Source: Alphaproteobacteria bacterium
GTDB lineage: Bacteria > Pseudomonadota > Alphaproteobacteria > CACIAM-22H2
Assembly: GCA_947500965.1 (NCBI GenBank)
Contig: CANMWW010000175.1
Coordinates: forward strand, 1-5,628
Reading direction: 5' to 3'
DNA length: 5,628 bases
Below the pieces are notes generated by a model. The model saw only the letters and a program-made list of their open reading frames with translations, made no database searches and was not told the DNA's origin. Of this stretch, positions 1 through 5,628 are shown piece by piece. Position 1 is the stretch's first letter, and each line of letters opens with the position of its first letter. The position numbers and the translations under genes were made by a program.

Positions 1-286
1 AGGGGTCCTCGGGCGCCGGCGCGGCGGGCCTGCGCAGCAGCCGGCCGACCTTGGTCGCCACCACGAAGCTGTCCCGGGGCCTGCCGCGCAGGACCGCGCC
101 GAGGCGCCGCTCGGAGTCGCCGTGGCCATAGAGCGGCGCGGTGTCGAAGAAGCGGATGCCGCGTTCCCAGGCTGCGTCGATCACGGCATGCGCCTGGTCG
201 TCGGAGACCGGGCTGAACAGCCCGCCGAGCGGCGCCGTCCCGAGCCCGAGGGGCGGGAACAACTCGGCCATCTGCTTCGCGTCCAT
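1..286 (-). CDS. Aldo/keto reductase, N-terminal part (runs off left edge)
   Basis: NAD(P)H-dependent oxidoreductase of the aldo/keto reductase superfamily, cytosolic. Its first 95 residues resemble the D-threo-aldose 1-dehydrogenase / L-fucose dehydrogenase / pyridoxal 4-dehydrogenase branch. The first beta strand carries GLGTAPLGGLF (residues 14-24). The helix and strand AVIDAAWERGIRFFDTAPLYG contain the catalytic Asp48 and Tyr53. The segment SERRLGAVLRG is the usual helix after them, and VVATKVGRLL carries the catalytic Lys79. The active-site His lies beyond the window. The ATG at 284-286 has AGGAGG (297-302) 10 nt upstream; Met6 is an alternative start. The gene is divergent from the transport operon, so a functional link is not implied. 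Family assignment is firm; the substrate is unknown. Confidence 0.93.
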   Translation of the reverse strand, partial: MDAKQMAELFPPLGLGTAPLGGLFSPVSDDQAHAVIDAAWERGIRFFDTAPLYGHGDSERRLGAVLRGRPRDSFVVATKVGRLLRRPAAPAPEDP

Positions 287-296
287 GGCTGCCTGG

Positions 297-302
297 CCTC
301 CT
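297..302 (-). promoter_or_regulatory. Ribosome binding site of the aldo/keto reductase
   Basis: On the minus strand the sequence reads AGGAGG, a full Shine-Dalgarno match, with 10 nt before the ATG at 286. It favours that ATG over the in-frame Met6 codon. Confidence 0.7.
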
Positions 303-322
303 CGCGGCTTCGGTCGGCCGGG

Positions 323-328
323 ATCATA
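323..328 (-). promoter_or_regulatory. Possible -10 element for the aldo/keto reductase
   Basis: The minus strand reads TATGAT, five of six matches to the sigma-70 -10 consensus, in otherwise very GC-rich DNA. It would start transcription about 30 nt before the ATG. I see no convincing -35 hexamer at 16-18 bp spacing (the region reads about GCCGGT), so this is a weak call. Confidence 0.3.
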
Positions 329-433
329 GCCGCTTCGCGCGGCGGACCGGCAGCGTTCCCCGCCCCGCGTGCTTGCCCGCGGACGCGGTTGCGACCAATC
401 TGGCGCGAACGACGCGGGCAGGCGGCAGGCAGC

Positions 434-2842
434 TTGGCAACTTCCGAGAAAAACGACGCCTTCGTGGACCCGGCGGAGACGCGTCGCCGCCGCCGCCGCC
501 GATGGAGCCGCGTCGGCCTGCCGATCGCGGGCGTCGTCGTCGTCGTCGCGGCGCTGCTCGGCATCGGGTTCTATTCCTACGAGGTCAACCGCCGCGACGC
601 GCTGCAGCTCGCCGACGAGGTGATCAGGTCGCAGGAGCAGCGCATCCTGCGCGAGGTCGAGGCCTATCTCGCGCCGGCGCCGCGCGCGGTCGACCTGCTG
701 CGCGGCGTGCTCTCGGACGGTGCCTTCCTCGGCGCGGCGCAGGGCGGGGCAGAGGCGATCGGCTGGCAGATCCTCTACGACAACCCCCAGCTCGCGCTGA
801 TCAGCTACGCCGCGCCCGACGGCTCCTACATGGCCGTGCGCCGAGAGGCGAGCGGCGCGATCGACACCAAGGTCATCGAGCGCGCGGGCGAGGCGCGTCG
901 CACCACCTGGACGCGGCGCGACCGCGCGGGCAGGACGGTCGGCGTCGAGGACGATCCGGCCGACACCTACGATCCCCGCACGCGCGTCTGGTACCGGGGG
1001 GCGGCCGAGAAGCCGGGCATGGTCGACTGGTCGCCGCTCTACATCTTCTTCACGGACCGCAAGCCGGGCATCACCGCCTCGGAGGCGCTGCTGTCGCCCG
1101 ATGGCACGCTCGCCGCGGTGTTCGGCGTCGACATCGCGCTCGACAGCCTCTCGGCCTTCCTTGCAAGGCTGCGGATCGGCAGGACGGGCCGCGCGATGAT
1201 CATCCAGAACGACGGCACGATCGTCGCGTTCCCGGACCCCGCGCGCACCTTCGTCGCCAGGGGCGACCAGCTGGTGCCGATGCCGCTCGGCGACATCGGC
1301 GACCCGGTGCTCGAGCGCGCCTACAACCTGTTCCGCGTCGAGGGGCATGGCCGCCGGATCATCGAGGTGGCGGGCGACCGCTACATCGCGGCCGTGGCGC
1401 CGATACGCGCGATCAGCTCCGAGGAATGGGCGACGATGATCGTCGTGCCGGAGGCCGACTTCATCGGCTTCGTCGCGCTGCACAACCGGTCCACCCTGGT
1501 GATGTCGGGCGCGGTCGCGCTGCTGGTGGCGCTGTTCGCCGCGCTGCTCATCCGGCAGGGCCTGCGCGCCGACCGCAACGCGCTGCTCGTGATCGCGCGC
1601 GAGCAGGCGCGGGAGGCGCAGGGGCGGGCCTTCACGGAGCTCGCGGCCAACGCGGCGCTCTTCGACCCGCGCGAGCGCGAGGCGCTCCACGGCCTGACGC
1701 GCGTCGTCGCGCGCGTGGTCGCCGCGCGTCGCGTGGCGATCTGGCGCATCGATGGCGACGGCGCGCGCCTGGCGCTGGAGGATTGCCGCGACCGGAAGAA
1801 TGACGGCCACACGGCGGGCGCCGAGTACGCGCGCGCGCAGCTGGGCGGGATGCTCCCCGCGCTCGAGGCCGGCGAGGAGATCGAGGCGCGCGACGCCGCG
1901 CGCGATCCGCGGACGGCGGATTTCCACCGCCTCTACCTCGGGCCGCTCGGCACGCGCGCCCTCGTCGCGGTCCCGATCCGCCTGCAGGGGCGCAGCGTCG
2001 GCGCGGTGTGCCTCGAGGACTGGCGGGCCGACGGCGCGCTCGGCTTCGCGCGCGCCGTCGCGAGCATGCTCTCCGTGCGCTTCGCCGCCGCGCTGCGCGA
2101 GGGCGCGGAGCGGTCGCGTGGCGCCGCTCCTGCCGCCGGGGCATCGGGGCCTCGCCAGGCGGCATCGGACCACGACGACATGTCTGCGCCGGCGCCCTTG
2201 CGCGGCATGCGCCGTTCGCGGCTCGATGCCGCGCTTGCGCGGCGCATCGACGGCGCCGTCCGGCCCGGGGGCGGCGCGGATGGGCGCCGCGCGCAGGTCT
2301 TCAGCCACGCCACCGTGGCCACGATCCAGTTCACGGACGCGGGCCTGCTCGCGCAGGCCGGCGAGGAGGCGGGTGACCGCGCCGTGGCGGCCCTCGTCGT
2401 CGCGCATGTCGAGGAGGTGGCCGTGGCGCACGCCATCCCCTACGTGCGCATCCTCGGCGACAAGGTCGTCATGGCGTCGGGCTTCGTCGCCGCGCAGGCC
2501 GGCCGCGACGCCGTCGCGGTCGCGGAGGCGGCCGTCGAACTGCGCGAGCACCTCGCGCAGCTCTTCACGGCGCTCGGCCAGCGGCTGGAGTTCCGAATCG
2601 GCATCGACACGGGCGCGGTGGTCGGCGCGTCGCTGGGCGAGGACGGCGAGGCCTTCAACCTCTGGGGCGACGCCACGCGCGTCTCCGAGACCATGGCCGA
2701 GACGGGCATCCCCGGCGCCGCCGTCGTCACCGAGCCGAGCTATCGCCTGCTGCGGGAGCGCTTCGTGTTCCGCGCGCGCGGCTCGTTCTTCCTCGCCGGC
2801 GCGGGCGAGATGTCGACCTATCTCCTGGCGAGCAGGCTGTGA
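434..2842 (+). CDS. dCache-GAF membrane sensor with degenerate class III cyclase-like domain
   Basis: Inner-membrane sensor of 802 residues from the chosen TTG start. In order: a basic tail with seven arginines (17-23); TM1 about 27-49; an extracytoplasmic double-Cache domain about 55-345 with YDPRTRVWY (179-187), FGVDIAL around Asp233 and IIQNDGTIVAFPDP from about 256; TM2 about 354-374; a GAF domain about 400-557 (VAVPIRLQGRSVGAVCLEDW); a linker; and a class III adenylate/guanylate cyclase-like domain about 625-802. Metal-binding Asp635 (QFTDA) and Asp676 (ILGDK) are kept. The usual purine-specifying Lys and Asp are Arg672 and Asn742, and the transition-state Asn and Arg are Arg749 and Thr753 (NLWGDATRVSETM), so cyclase activity is doubtful. 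No in-frame ATG precedes the Cache domain. TTG 434 has AGG 4 nt upstream; GTG 464 and TTG 389 are alternatives. The stop overlaps the permease start (GTGA), linking sensor to transporter. The ligand is unknown. Confidence 0.85.
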   Translation: MATSEKNDAFVDPAETRRRRRRRWSRVGLPIAGVVVVVAALLGIGFYSYEVNRRDALQLADEVIRSQEQRILREVEAYLAPAPRAVDLLRGVLSDGAFLGAAQGGAEAIGWQILYDNPQLALISYAAPDGSYMAVRREASGAIDTKVIERAGEARRTTWTRRDRAGRTVGVEDDPADTYDPRTRVWYRGAAEKPGMVDWSPLYIFFTDRKPGITASEALLSPDGTLAAVFGVDIALDSLSAFLARLRIGRTGRAMIIQNDGTIVAFPDPARTFVARGDQLVPMPLGDIGDPVLERAYNLFRVEGHGRRIIEVAGDRYIAAVAPIRAISSEEWATMIVVPEADFIGFVALHNRSTLVMSGAVALLVALFAALLIRQGLRADRNALLVIAREQAREAQGRAFTELAANAALFDPREREALHGLTRVVARVVAARRVAIWRIDGDGARLALEDCRDRKNDGHTAGAEYARAQLGGMLPALEAGEEIEARDAARDPRTADFHRLYLGPLGTRALVAVPIRLQGRSVGAVCLEDWRADGALGFARAVASMLSVRFAAALREGAERSRGAAPAAGASGPRQAASDHDDMSAPAPLRGMRRSRLDAALARRIDGAVRPGGGADGRRAQVFSHATVATIQFTDAGLLAQAGEEAGDRAVAALVVAHVEEVAVAHAIPYVRILGDKVVMASGFVAAQAGRDAVAVAEAAVELREHLAQLFTALGQRLEFRIGIDTGAVVGASLGEDGEAFNLWGDATRVSETMAETGIPGAAVVTEPSYRLLRERFVFRARGSFFLAGAGEMSTYLLASRL
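482..547 (+). repeat. Two short in-frame trinucleotide runs
   Basis: Positions 482-502 are seven Arg codons, five of them consecutive CGC. Positions 533-547 are five GTC codons encoding five Val in TM1. Both are in-frame, so slippage would change the length of the basic tail or membrane segment without shifting the frame. They may simply reflect high GC and the positive-inside membrane anchor. Confidence 0.6.
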
Positions 2843-3624
2843 GCGTGGCGCTGCGCGCGCTCGGGTCGGTGGGGCGCCCGGTCGTGTCCGCGGCGCGCTG
2901 GCTCGTCGAGGTCGGCGGCATGTCCGCCGCGGTCGCCAGCCACGCGATGCGCGCCTCGACATGGCGGCCCACGGTGCGCCAGGCCTTCGTGCTCGCCATG
3001 CGCGACGCGATCCTCGGTGCCCTGCCGGCGACGCTGCTGCTGTCCGTCCTCGTGGGGCTCGGGCTGCTCTACCAGGCGCTCTACTGGCTCCAGGCGACGG
3101 GCCAGTCCTCGATGATCGGGCGCGTCATCGTCTGGGTGCTGGTGCGCGAGCTCGCGCCGGCGCTCGTCGCGCTCGTGCTCGTCGGGCGCAGCGGCGCCGC
3201 CACGCTCATCCGCCTGACGCAGATGCGCGAGGGCGGGCAGCTGCGCGCGCTCGACGGGCAGGGGATCGATCCCTTCCTGCTCCTGGTCGTGCCGCGCACG
3301 CTCGCCTTCGTGGTCGCCATGTTCACGCTGTCCATCCTCTTCGTCGCGACGACGATGGTCTCGGGCTTCGCGAGCGCGACCCTGATCGGTGCGACGCAGA
3401 TCTCGCTTCCCGTCTTCCTCGCCGACACGGTCGGGATGATGGGCGTCGGGGACTTCGCGATCCTGCCCGCGAAGTCCGTCACGATCGGGCTCGCCATCGG
3501 CGTCGTGTGCTGCCACACGGCGCTGTCGCGCGAGCGCGAGGCCGCCAGCGTGGTCGCGATCGGCTTCGTGCGCGCGGCGATGGCCGTCTTCGCGATCAGC
3601 GGCGTCGTGAGCCTGGCGACCTGA
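2839..3624 (+). CDS. MlaE-type ABC permease (MCE lipid transport)
   Basis: Multi-pass inner-membrane permease of the MlaE/YrbE family, 261 residues, the usual family length. The diagnostic block is present: LVRELAPALVALVLVGRSGAA (101-121), then the cytoplasmic stretch to LRALDGQGIDPF and LLLVVPRTLAF (147-157), followed by hydrophobic segments at about 158-182 and 190-225. In Mla systems this protein pairs with MlaF inside and MlaD outside to move lipids across the inner membrane. Two departures stand out. The family Glu in the GRxGAAxxxE motif is Arg125, and the C-terminal glycine-rich segment (commonly like GGAxGVGxATTxAVV) reads EREAASVVAIGFVRAAM. Start is GTG 2839, in a GTGA overlap with the sensor stop, preceded only by a weak AGCAGG. 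Family call is firm; the symbol mlaE is withheld because of the divergence. Confidence 0.9.
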   Translation: MSVALRALGSVGRPVVSAARWLVEVGGMSAAVASHAMRASTWRPTVRQAFVLAMRDAILGALPATLLLSVLVGLGLLYQALYWLQATGQSSMIGRVIVWVLVRELAPALVALVLVGRSGAATLIRLTQMREGGQLRALDGQGIDPFLLLVVPRTLAFVVAMFTLSILFVATTMVSGFASATLIGATQISLPVFLADTVGMMGVGDFAILPAKSVTIGLAIGVVCCHTALSREREAASVVAIGFVRAAMAVFAISGVVSLAT

Positions 3625-3625
3625 G

Positions 3626-4342
3626 ATGCCCGCGACGCCATCCCTCCATGCCTCGCCACCGCTGCTGGAGTTCGAGGCGGCGCGGCTCACGCTCGACGCG
3701 GACCTGCCGCCGACCCGCCCGCTCGACCTGCGGATCTCGCCGGGCGACCTGGTCCTGGTCGACGCGACCGACGTCCCGCGCAGCGCCGCAATGGCCGACG
3801 CCGCCTGCGGCCTCGCGCCACCCGCGTCCGGGCGGGTCAGGTTCCTCGGCCATGACTGGAGCACCGTGCCGCCGGACTCCGCGAACGCGCTGCGCGGGCT
3901 CACGGGACGGCTGCTGCCGGAGGGCGCGTGGATCGACCAGCTCTCGACGGTCGACAACGTGCTGCTCCAGCGCCTCCACCACGGCACGCGCGGCCGCCGC
4001 CACCTCGTCTCGCAGGCGGCCGAGCTGGCGCGCCATTTCGGGCTTCCGGGGATCCCGCTCGCACGGCCGTCGCGCCTGACGCTGGAGGACCGGCGCCGCG
4101 CCAGCATGGTGCGCGCGTTCCTCGGCATGCCGCGGCTCGTCCTGATCGAGCCGTTGCCGCACCTCGCCGACACCGAGTTCCTCGAGCCGCTCGTCAACGC
4201 GCTGCGCCGCCTGCGCGACCGCGGCGGCGCGGCGTTGTGGCTGACGCTCGACGGCCGCGTCTGGCGCGACGCGAGCTTGCCGGTGACGCGTCGCCTGCGC
4301 ATCATCGGCGCCGGTATCTTCGAGGGCCAGAGGGGCGCATGA
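3626..4342 (+). CDS. MlaF-like ABC subunit with all nucleotide-binding motifs degenerate (pseudo-ATPase)
   Basis: Predicted cytosolic subunit of 238 residues that follows the ABC-ATPase outline but lacks its catalytic residues. Landmarks by alignment to MlaF-type proteins: ISPGDLVLV (37-45) leads into the Walker A place, where VDATDVPRSA (45-54) has no glycine-rich GKS/T; CGLAPPASGRVRFLGHDW (61-78) matches the usual strand after it; TGRLLPEGAWIDQLSTVDNV (93-112) is the Q-loop region with Pro98 for Gln; LTLEDRRRASMVRAFLG (151-167) stands for LSGGQ and its helix, with LTLED; LVLIEP (171-176) is the Walker B place without the D-E pair; LWLTLD (204-209) has Leu208 for the H-loop His. It begins 1 nt after the permease stop and ends in ATGA with the MCE gene. 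The frame is intact and keeps high GC at third positions, so it appears to be under selection. ATP binding and hydrolysis are unlikely; a structural or regulatory role is inferred. Confidence 0.82.
   Translation: MPATPSLHASPPLLEFEAARLTLDADLPPTRPLDLRISPGDLVLVDATDVPRSAAMADAACGLAPPASGRVRFLGHDWSTVPPDSANALRGLTGRLLPEGAWIDQLSTVDNVLLQRLHHGTRGRRHLVSQAAELARHFGLPGIPLARPSRLTLEDRRRASMVRAFLGMPRLVLIEPLPHLADTEFLEPLVNALRRLRDRGGAALWLTLDGRVWRDASLPVTRRLRIIGAGIFEGQRGA
4329..4335 (+). promoter_or_regulatory. Ribosome binding site of the MCE gene
   Basis: AGAGGGG lies just before ATG 4339, with the GAGG core 5 nt away. It fixes this ATG as the start rather than the upstream codons of the same open frame (open from 3928), which would overlap the ABC-like gene and would put protein before the membrane anchor. 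Confidence 0.65.
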
Positions 4343-5367
4343 CGCGACCGGGCTTCCGCTACGTCAACGAAGTCGTGGGCGCGCTCGTCGTCGTCGCGGT
4401 GGCGCTCTTCGTGGCGGCCATCCTCCAGGCGGGCGTGCTGCGCGCGTGGTTCGACCCGCCGCTCCCGCTGCGCGTCCTGCTGCCGCCCGATGGCCTGTCG
4501 GGCCTCGCGGCGGGCTCGGAGGTCGAGCTGCTCGGCACGCGCGTCGGCATGGTGAAGAGGATCGTCGTCGAGCCGGATCAGCGCATGCACGCGGAGGTCG
4601 CCCTCGACCGCTCGATGGCCTCGTTCGTGCGCAAGGATTCCGAGGCGACGATCCGGCGCCGCTTCGGCGTCGCCGGCGCCGCCTTCCTCGACGTGAGCCG
4701 CGGGGAGAAGGAGCCGCTCGACTGGGCCTATGCCGTGATCCCGGCGACGACCGAGCGCGCGCCGACCGAGGGCATCGGCCAGATGATCGACGAGGTGCGC
4801 ACGCGCGTGCTGCCGATCGTCGCCGACATGCAGCGCGCGATCGCGAGCGTGGCGGCGATCGCGGAGAAGGTGAACGACCCGTCCGGAGAGGTCCAGGCGA
4901 TGGTGCGCGACGTGCGCGCGCTCACCCGCCGCATCGAGGCGGGCGAGGGCGCGGTCGGCCGCCTGCTCAACGACGACACGCTGGTGCGCGAGGTCGAGGC
5001 GAGCGTGCAGGAGGCGAACCAGCGCCTGCGCGAGGCGCGCGCGATCGTGGCCGAACTCGAGGCCGCCGCGCGCGAGGCGACCGCGATGACGCGCGGGCTG
5101 CGCCAGCGCGCCGAGCGCACGATGCAGAACGTGGCGAACGTGACCGCGGACCTGGCGCGCGCGACGCCCCAGCTCCCGGCGATCGCGCGCAACGTCGAGG
5201 CGAGCTCCGCCAACATGCCGCAGGTGCTGCTGCAGGCGCAGCAGACCGCGCTCGAGCTCGAGCGCCTGCTTGCCCAGCTGCGCGGGCACTGGCTGCTCGG
5301 CGGCGACGGCGCGGATCCGGCGGCGGGCGCGTCGCGTCGCCAGCCCGCGTCGCAGGTGCGGCCGTGA
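4339..5367 (+). CDS. MCE-domain (MlaD-like) periplasmic lipid-transport protein
   Basis: Membrane-anchored periplasmic protein of 342 residues. A single TM anchor (about 12-34, VVGALVVVAVALFVAAILQAG) is followed by one MCE domain at about 42-120, recognised by LSGLAAGSEVELLGTRVGMVKRI-type sequence (53-75). A long, mostly helical tail (about 140-310) contains the MCE-family motif GEGAVGRLLNDDTL and ends near LAQLRGHWLLGG, typical of MCE proteins. E. coli MlaD is about 180 residues, so this resembles Mce proteins with a single domain and helical needle, which may hexamerise to form a hydrophobic tunnel towards the outer membrane. The start overlaps the previous stop (ATGA) and the stop overlaps the lipoprotein start (GTGA). 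It should work with the upstream permease and carry lipid to or from the downstream lipoprotein. The family is clear; the lipid and direction are not. Confidence 0.92.
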   Translation: MTRPGFRYVNEVVGALVVVAVALFVAAILQAGVLRAWFDPPLPLRVLLPPDGLSGLAAGSEVELLGTRVGMVKRIVVEPDQRMHAEVALDRSMASFVRKDSEATIRRRFGVAGAAFLDVSRGEKEPLDWAYAVIPATTERAPTEGIGQMIDEVRTRVLPIVADMQRAIASVAAIAEKVNDPSGEVQAMVRDVRALTRRIEAGEGAVGRLLNDDTLVREVEASVQEANQRLREARAIVAELEAAAREATAMTRGLRQRAERTMQNVANVTADLARATPQLPAIARNVEASSANMPQVLLQAQQTALELERLLAQLRGHWLLGGDGADPAAGASRRQPASQVRP

Positions 5368-5628
5368 GGCGCGCGGCCGCCCTCCTGCTGCTGCTCGCTG
5401 CGGCATCCATCGCGCTTTCCGCCTGCGGCGGCGGCAGGCGCGCGGCGGCGCCGGCCGAGCCCTTCGACGCCTAGCTCGCCTCGGCCCGGCGCGCGGCGGC
5501 CTTCGCCTTCGCGCAGGGCCGCCACGACCAGGCGACCCAGCTCTACCGTCAGGCGCTCGAGCGCGCCCAGGCGCGCGACGACGGCGAGGCGATCGGCGAC
5601 CTCGGCTACGACCTCGCGGTCGCGCAGC
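5364..5628 (+). pseudogene. TPR-like outer-membrane lipoprotein, interrupted by in-frame TAG; runs off right edge
   Basis: The frame from GTG 5364 encodes a lipoprotein signal peptide: RR, a leucine/alanine core and the lipobox LSAC with Cys21, then GGGRRAAAPAEPFDA. A TAG at 5472-5474 stops it after 36 residues. The same frame then stays open to the window end for 51 codons with coding-type composition and a TPR-like helix pair (AFAFAQGRHDQATQLYRQAL, then a second helix AIGDLGYDLAVAQ). No in-frame ATG, GTG or TTG follows the TAG inside the window, so restart is not obvious. AGGTG (5354-5358) lies 5 nt before the start, which overlaps the MCE stop (GTGA). By position it would be the outer-membrane partner of the MCE system. 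It may be a single-base nonsense mutation (CAG or GAG to TAG), a sequence error or, less likely, amber readthrough. Confidence 0.75.
5472..5474 (+). other. In-frame amber codon within the lipoprotein gene
   Basis: TAG at codon 37, directly after PAEPFDA and before LASARRAAAFAFAQG. It is 16 codons after the lipobox cysteine. The four other gene ends on this strand (2840, 3622, 4340, 5365) all use TGA, so this TAG is the odd stop in the window. Confidence 0.85.

Larger units (their letters stand above)
287..433. other. Divergent intergenic region
   Basis: Gap of 147 bp between the starts of the minus-strand reductase and the plus-strand operon; it should hold both promoters. On the minus side it has the AGGAGG and TATGAT sites listed separately. 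On the plus side I find no good sigma-70 promoter; the sequence stays GC-rich until about 434. The plus-strand frame is open through this gap and back into the reductase gene to position 122. That extension (arginine- and proline-rich, no domain, antisense to a well-supported gene) is taken as noncoding. Confidence 0.6.

Noticed and set aside
373..1803. Plus-strand open frame of 476 codons overlapping the sensor
   Set aside because: Arg-rich shadow of the dCache-coding region; the sensor frame has the Cache, GAF and TM sequence.
2320..2842. Functional adenylate or guanylate cyclase
   Set aside because: Both transition-state positions and both purine-specifying positions are substituted, so an active-enzyme label is not supported.
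3750..3830. Walker A loss caused by a frameshift or sequencing error
   Set aside because: No frame in this stretch encodes a glycine-rich GKS/T loop, and the Q-loop, signature, Walker B and H-loop are also changed over 500 bp, so one indel cannot explain it.
1752..4079. Plus-strand open frame of 775 codons in a different frame across sensor, permease and ABC-like genes
   Set aside because: Arg/Ala/Ser/Pro-rich low-complexity translation, no domain, and it overlaps genes with clear families; a GC-driven shadow.
2818..5406. Minus-strand open frame of 862 codons spanning the permease, ABC-like and MCE genes
   Set aside because: Its translation is rich in Arg, His, Ala and Asp with no domain, and it is antisense to three recognisable proteins. 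Long antisense frames are expected at this GC content.
1..5628. CRISPR arrays, tRNA or rRNA genes, insertion sequences, hairpin terminators
   Set aside because: No spaced direct repeats, cloverleaf-like or rRNA sequence, transposase-like protein or terminal inverted repeats were found by eye. GC-rich palindromes such as CGCGCG are frequent but lack a following T-run.

Overview
The window is very GC-rich, with strong G/C bias at third codon positions. It looks like a chromosomal segment of an alphaproteobacterium, probably of the Rhodospirillales/Acetobacterales type. That placement rests on base composition, protein style and gene combination and is an inference, not a sequence match.

Layout. 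On the minus strand, positions 1-286 hold the first 95 codons of an aldo/keto reductase that runs off the left edge. A divergent intergenic gap of about 150 bp follows. The rest is one tightly packed plus-strand operon of five genes: (1) a membrane sensor with an extracytoplasmic double-Cache domain, a GAF domain and a class III nucleotide-cyclase-like domain; (2) an MlaE-type permease; (3) an MlaF-like ABC 'ATPase' that has lost recognisable nucleotide-handling motifs; (4) an MlaD/MCE-type anchored lipid-binding protein; (5) a lipoprotein with TPR-like helices whose reading frame is broken by a TAG at codon 37 and which runs off the right edge. The junctions are GTGA overlap, 1-nt gap, ATGA overlap and GTGA overlap, so all five are probably translationally coupled.

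How they fit together. Permease, ABC subunit, MCE protein and lipoprotein are the expected parts of an Mla/Mce-type system moving lipids between inner and outer membrane. Two things are unusual. The operon starts with a dCache-GAF sensor whose cyclase domain keeps both metal-binding aspartates but has changed the purine-specifying and transition-state residues. The ABC subunit has no recognisable Walker A, Q-loop glutamine, LSGGQ, Walker B D-E pair or H-loop histidine, although its reading frame is intact and keeps coding-type codon use. The permease also departs from the family at its conserved Glu and in its C-terminal glycine-rich segment. I infer a divergent, possibly ATP-independent or borrowed-ATPase, signal-linked MCE system. 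No RNA genes, CRISPR arrays, insertion sequences or clear terminators were seen.
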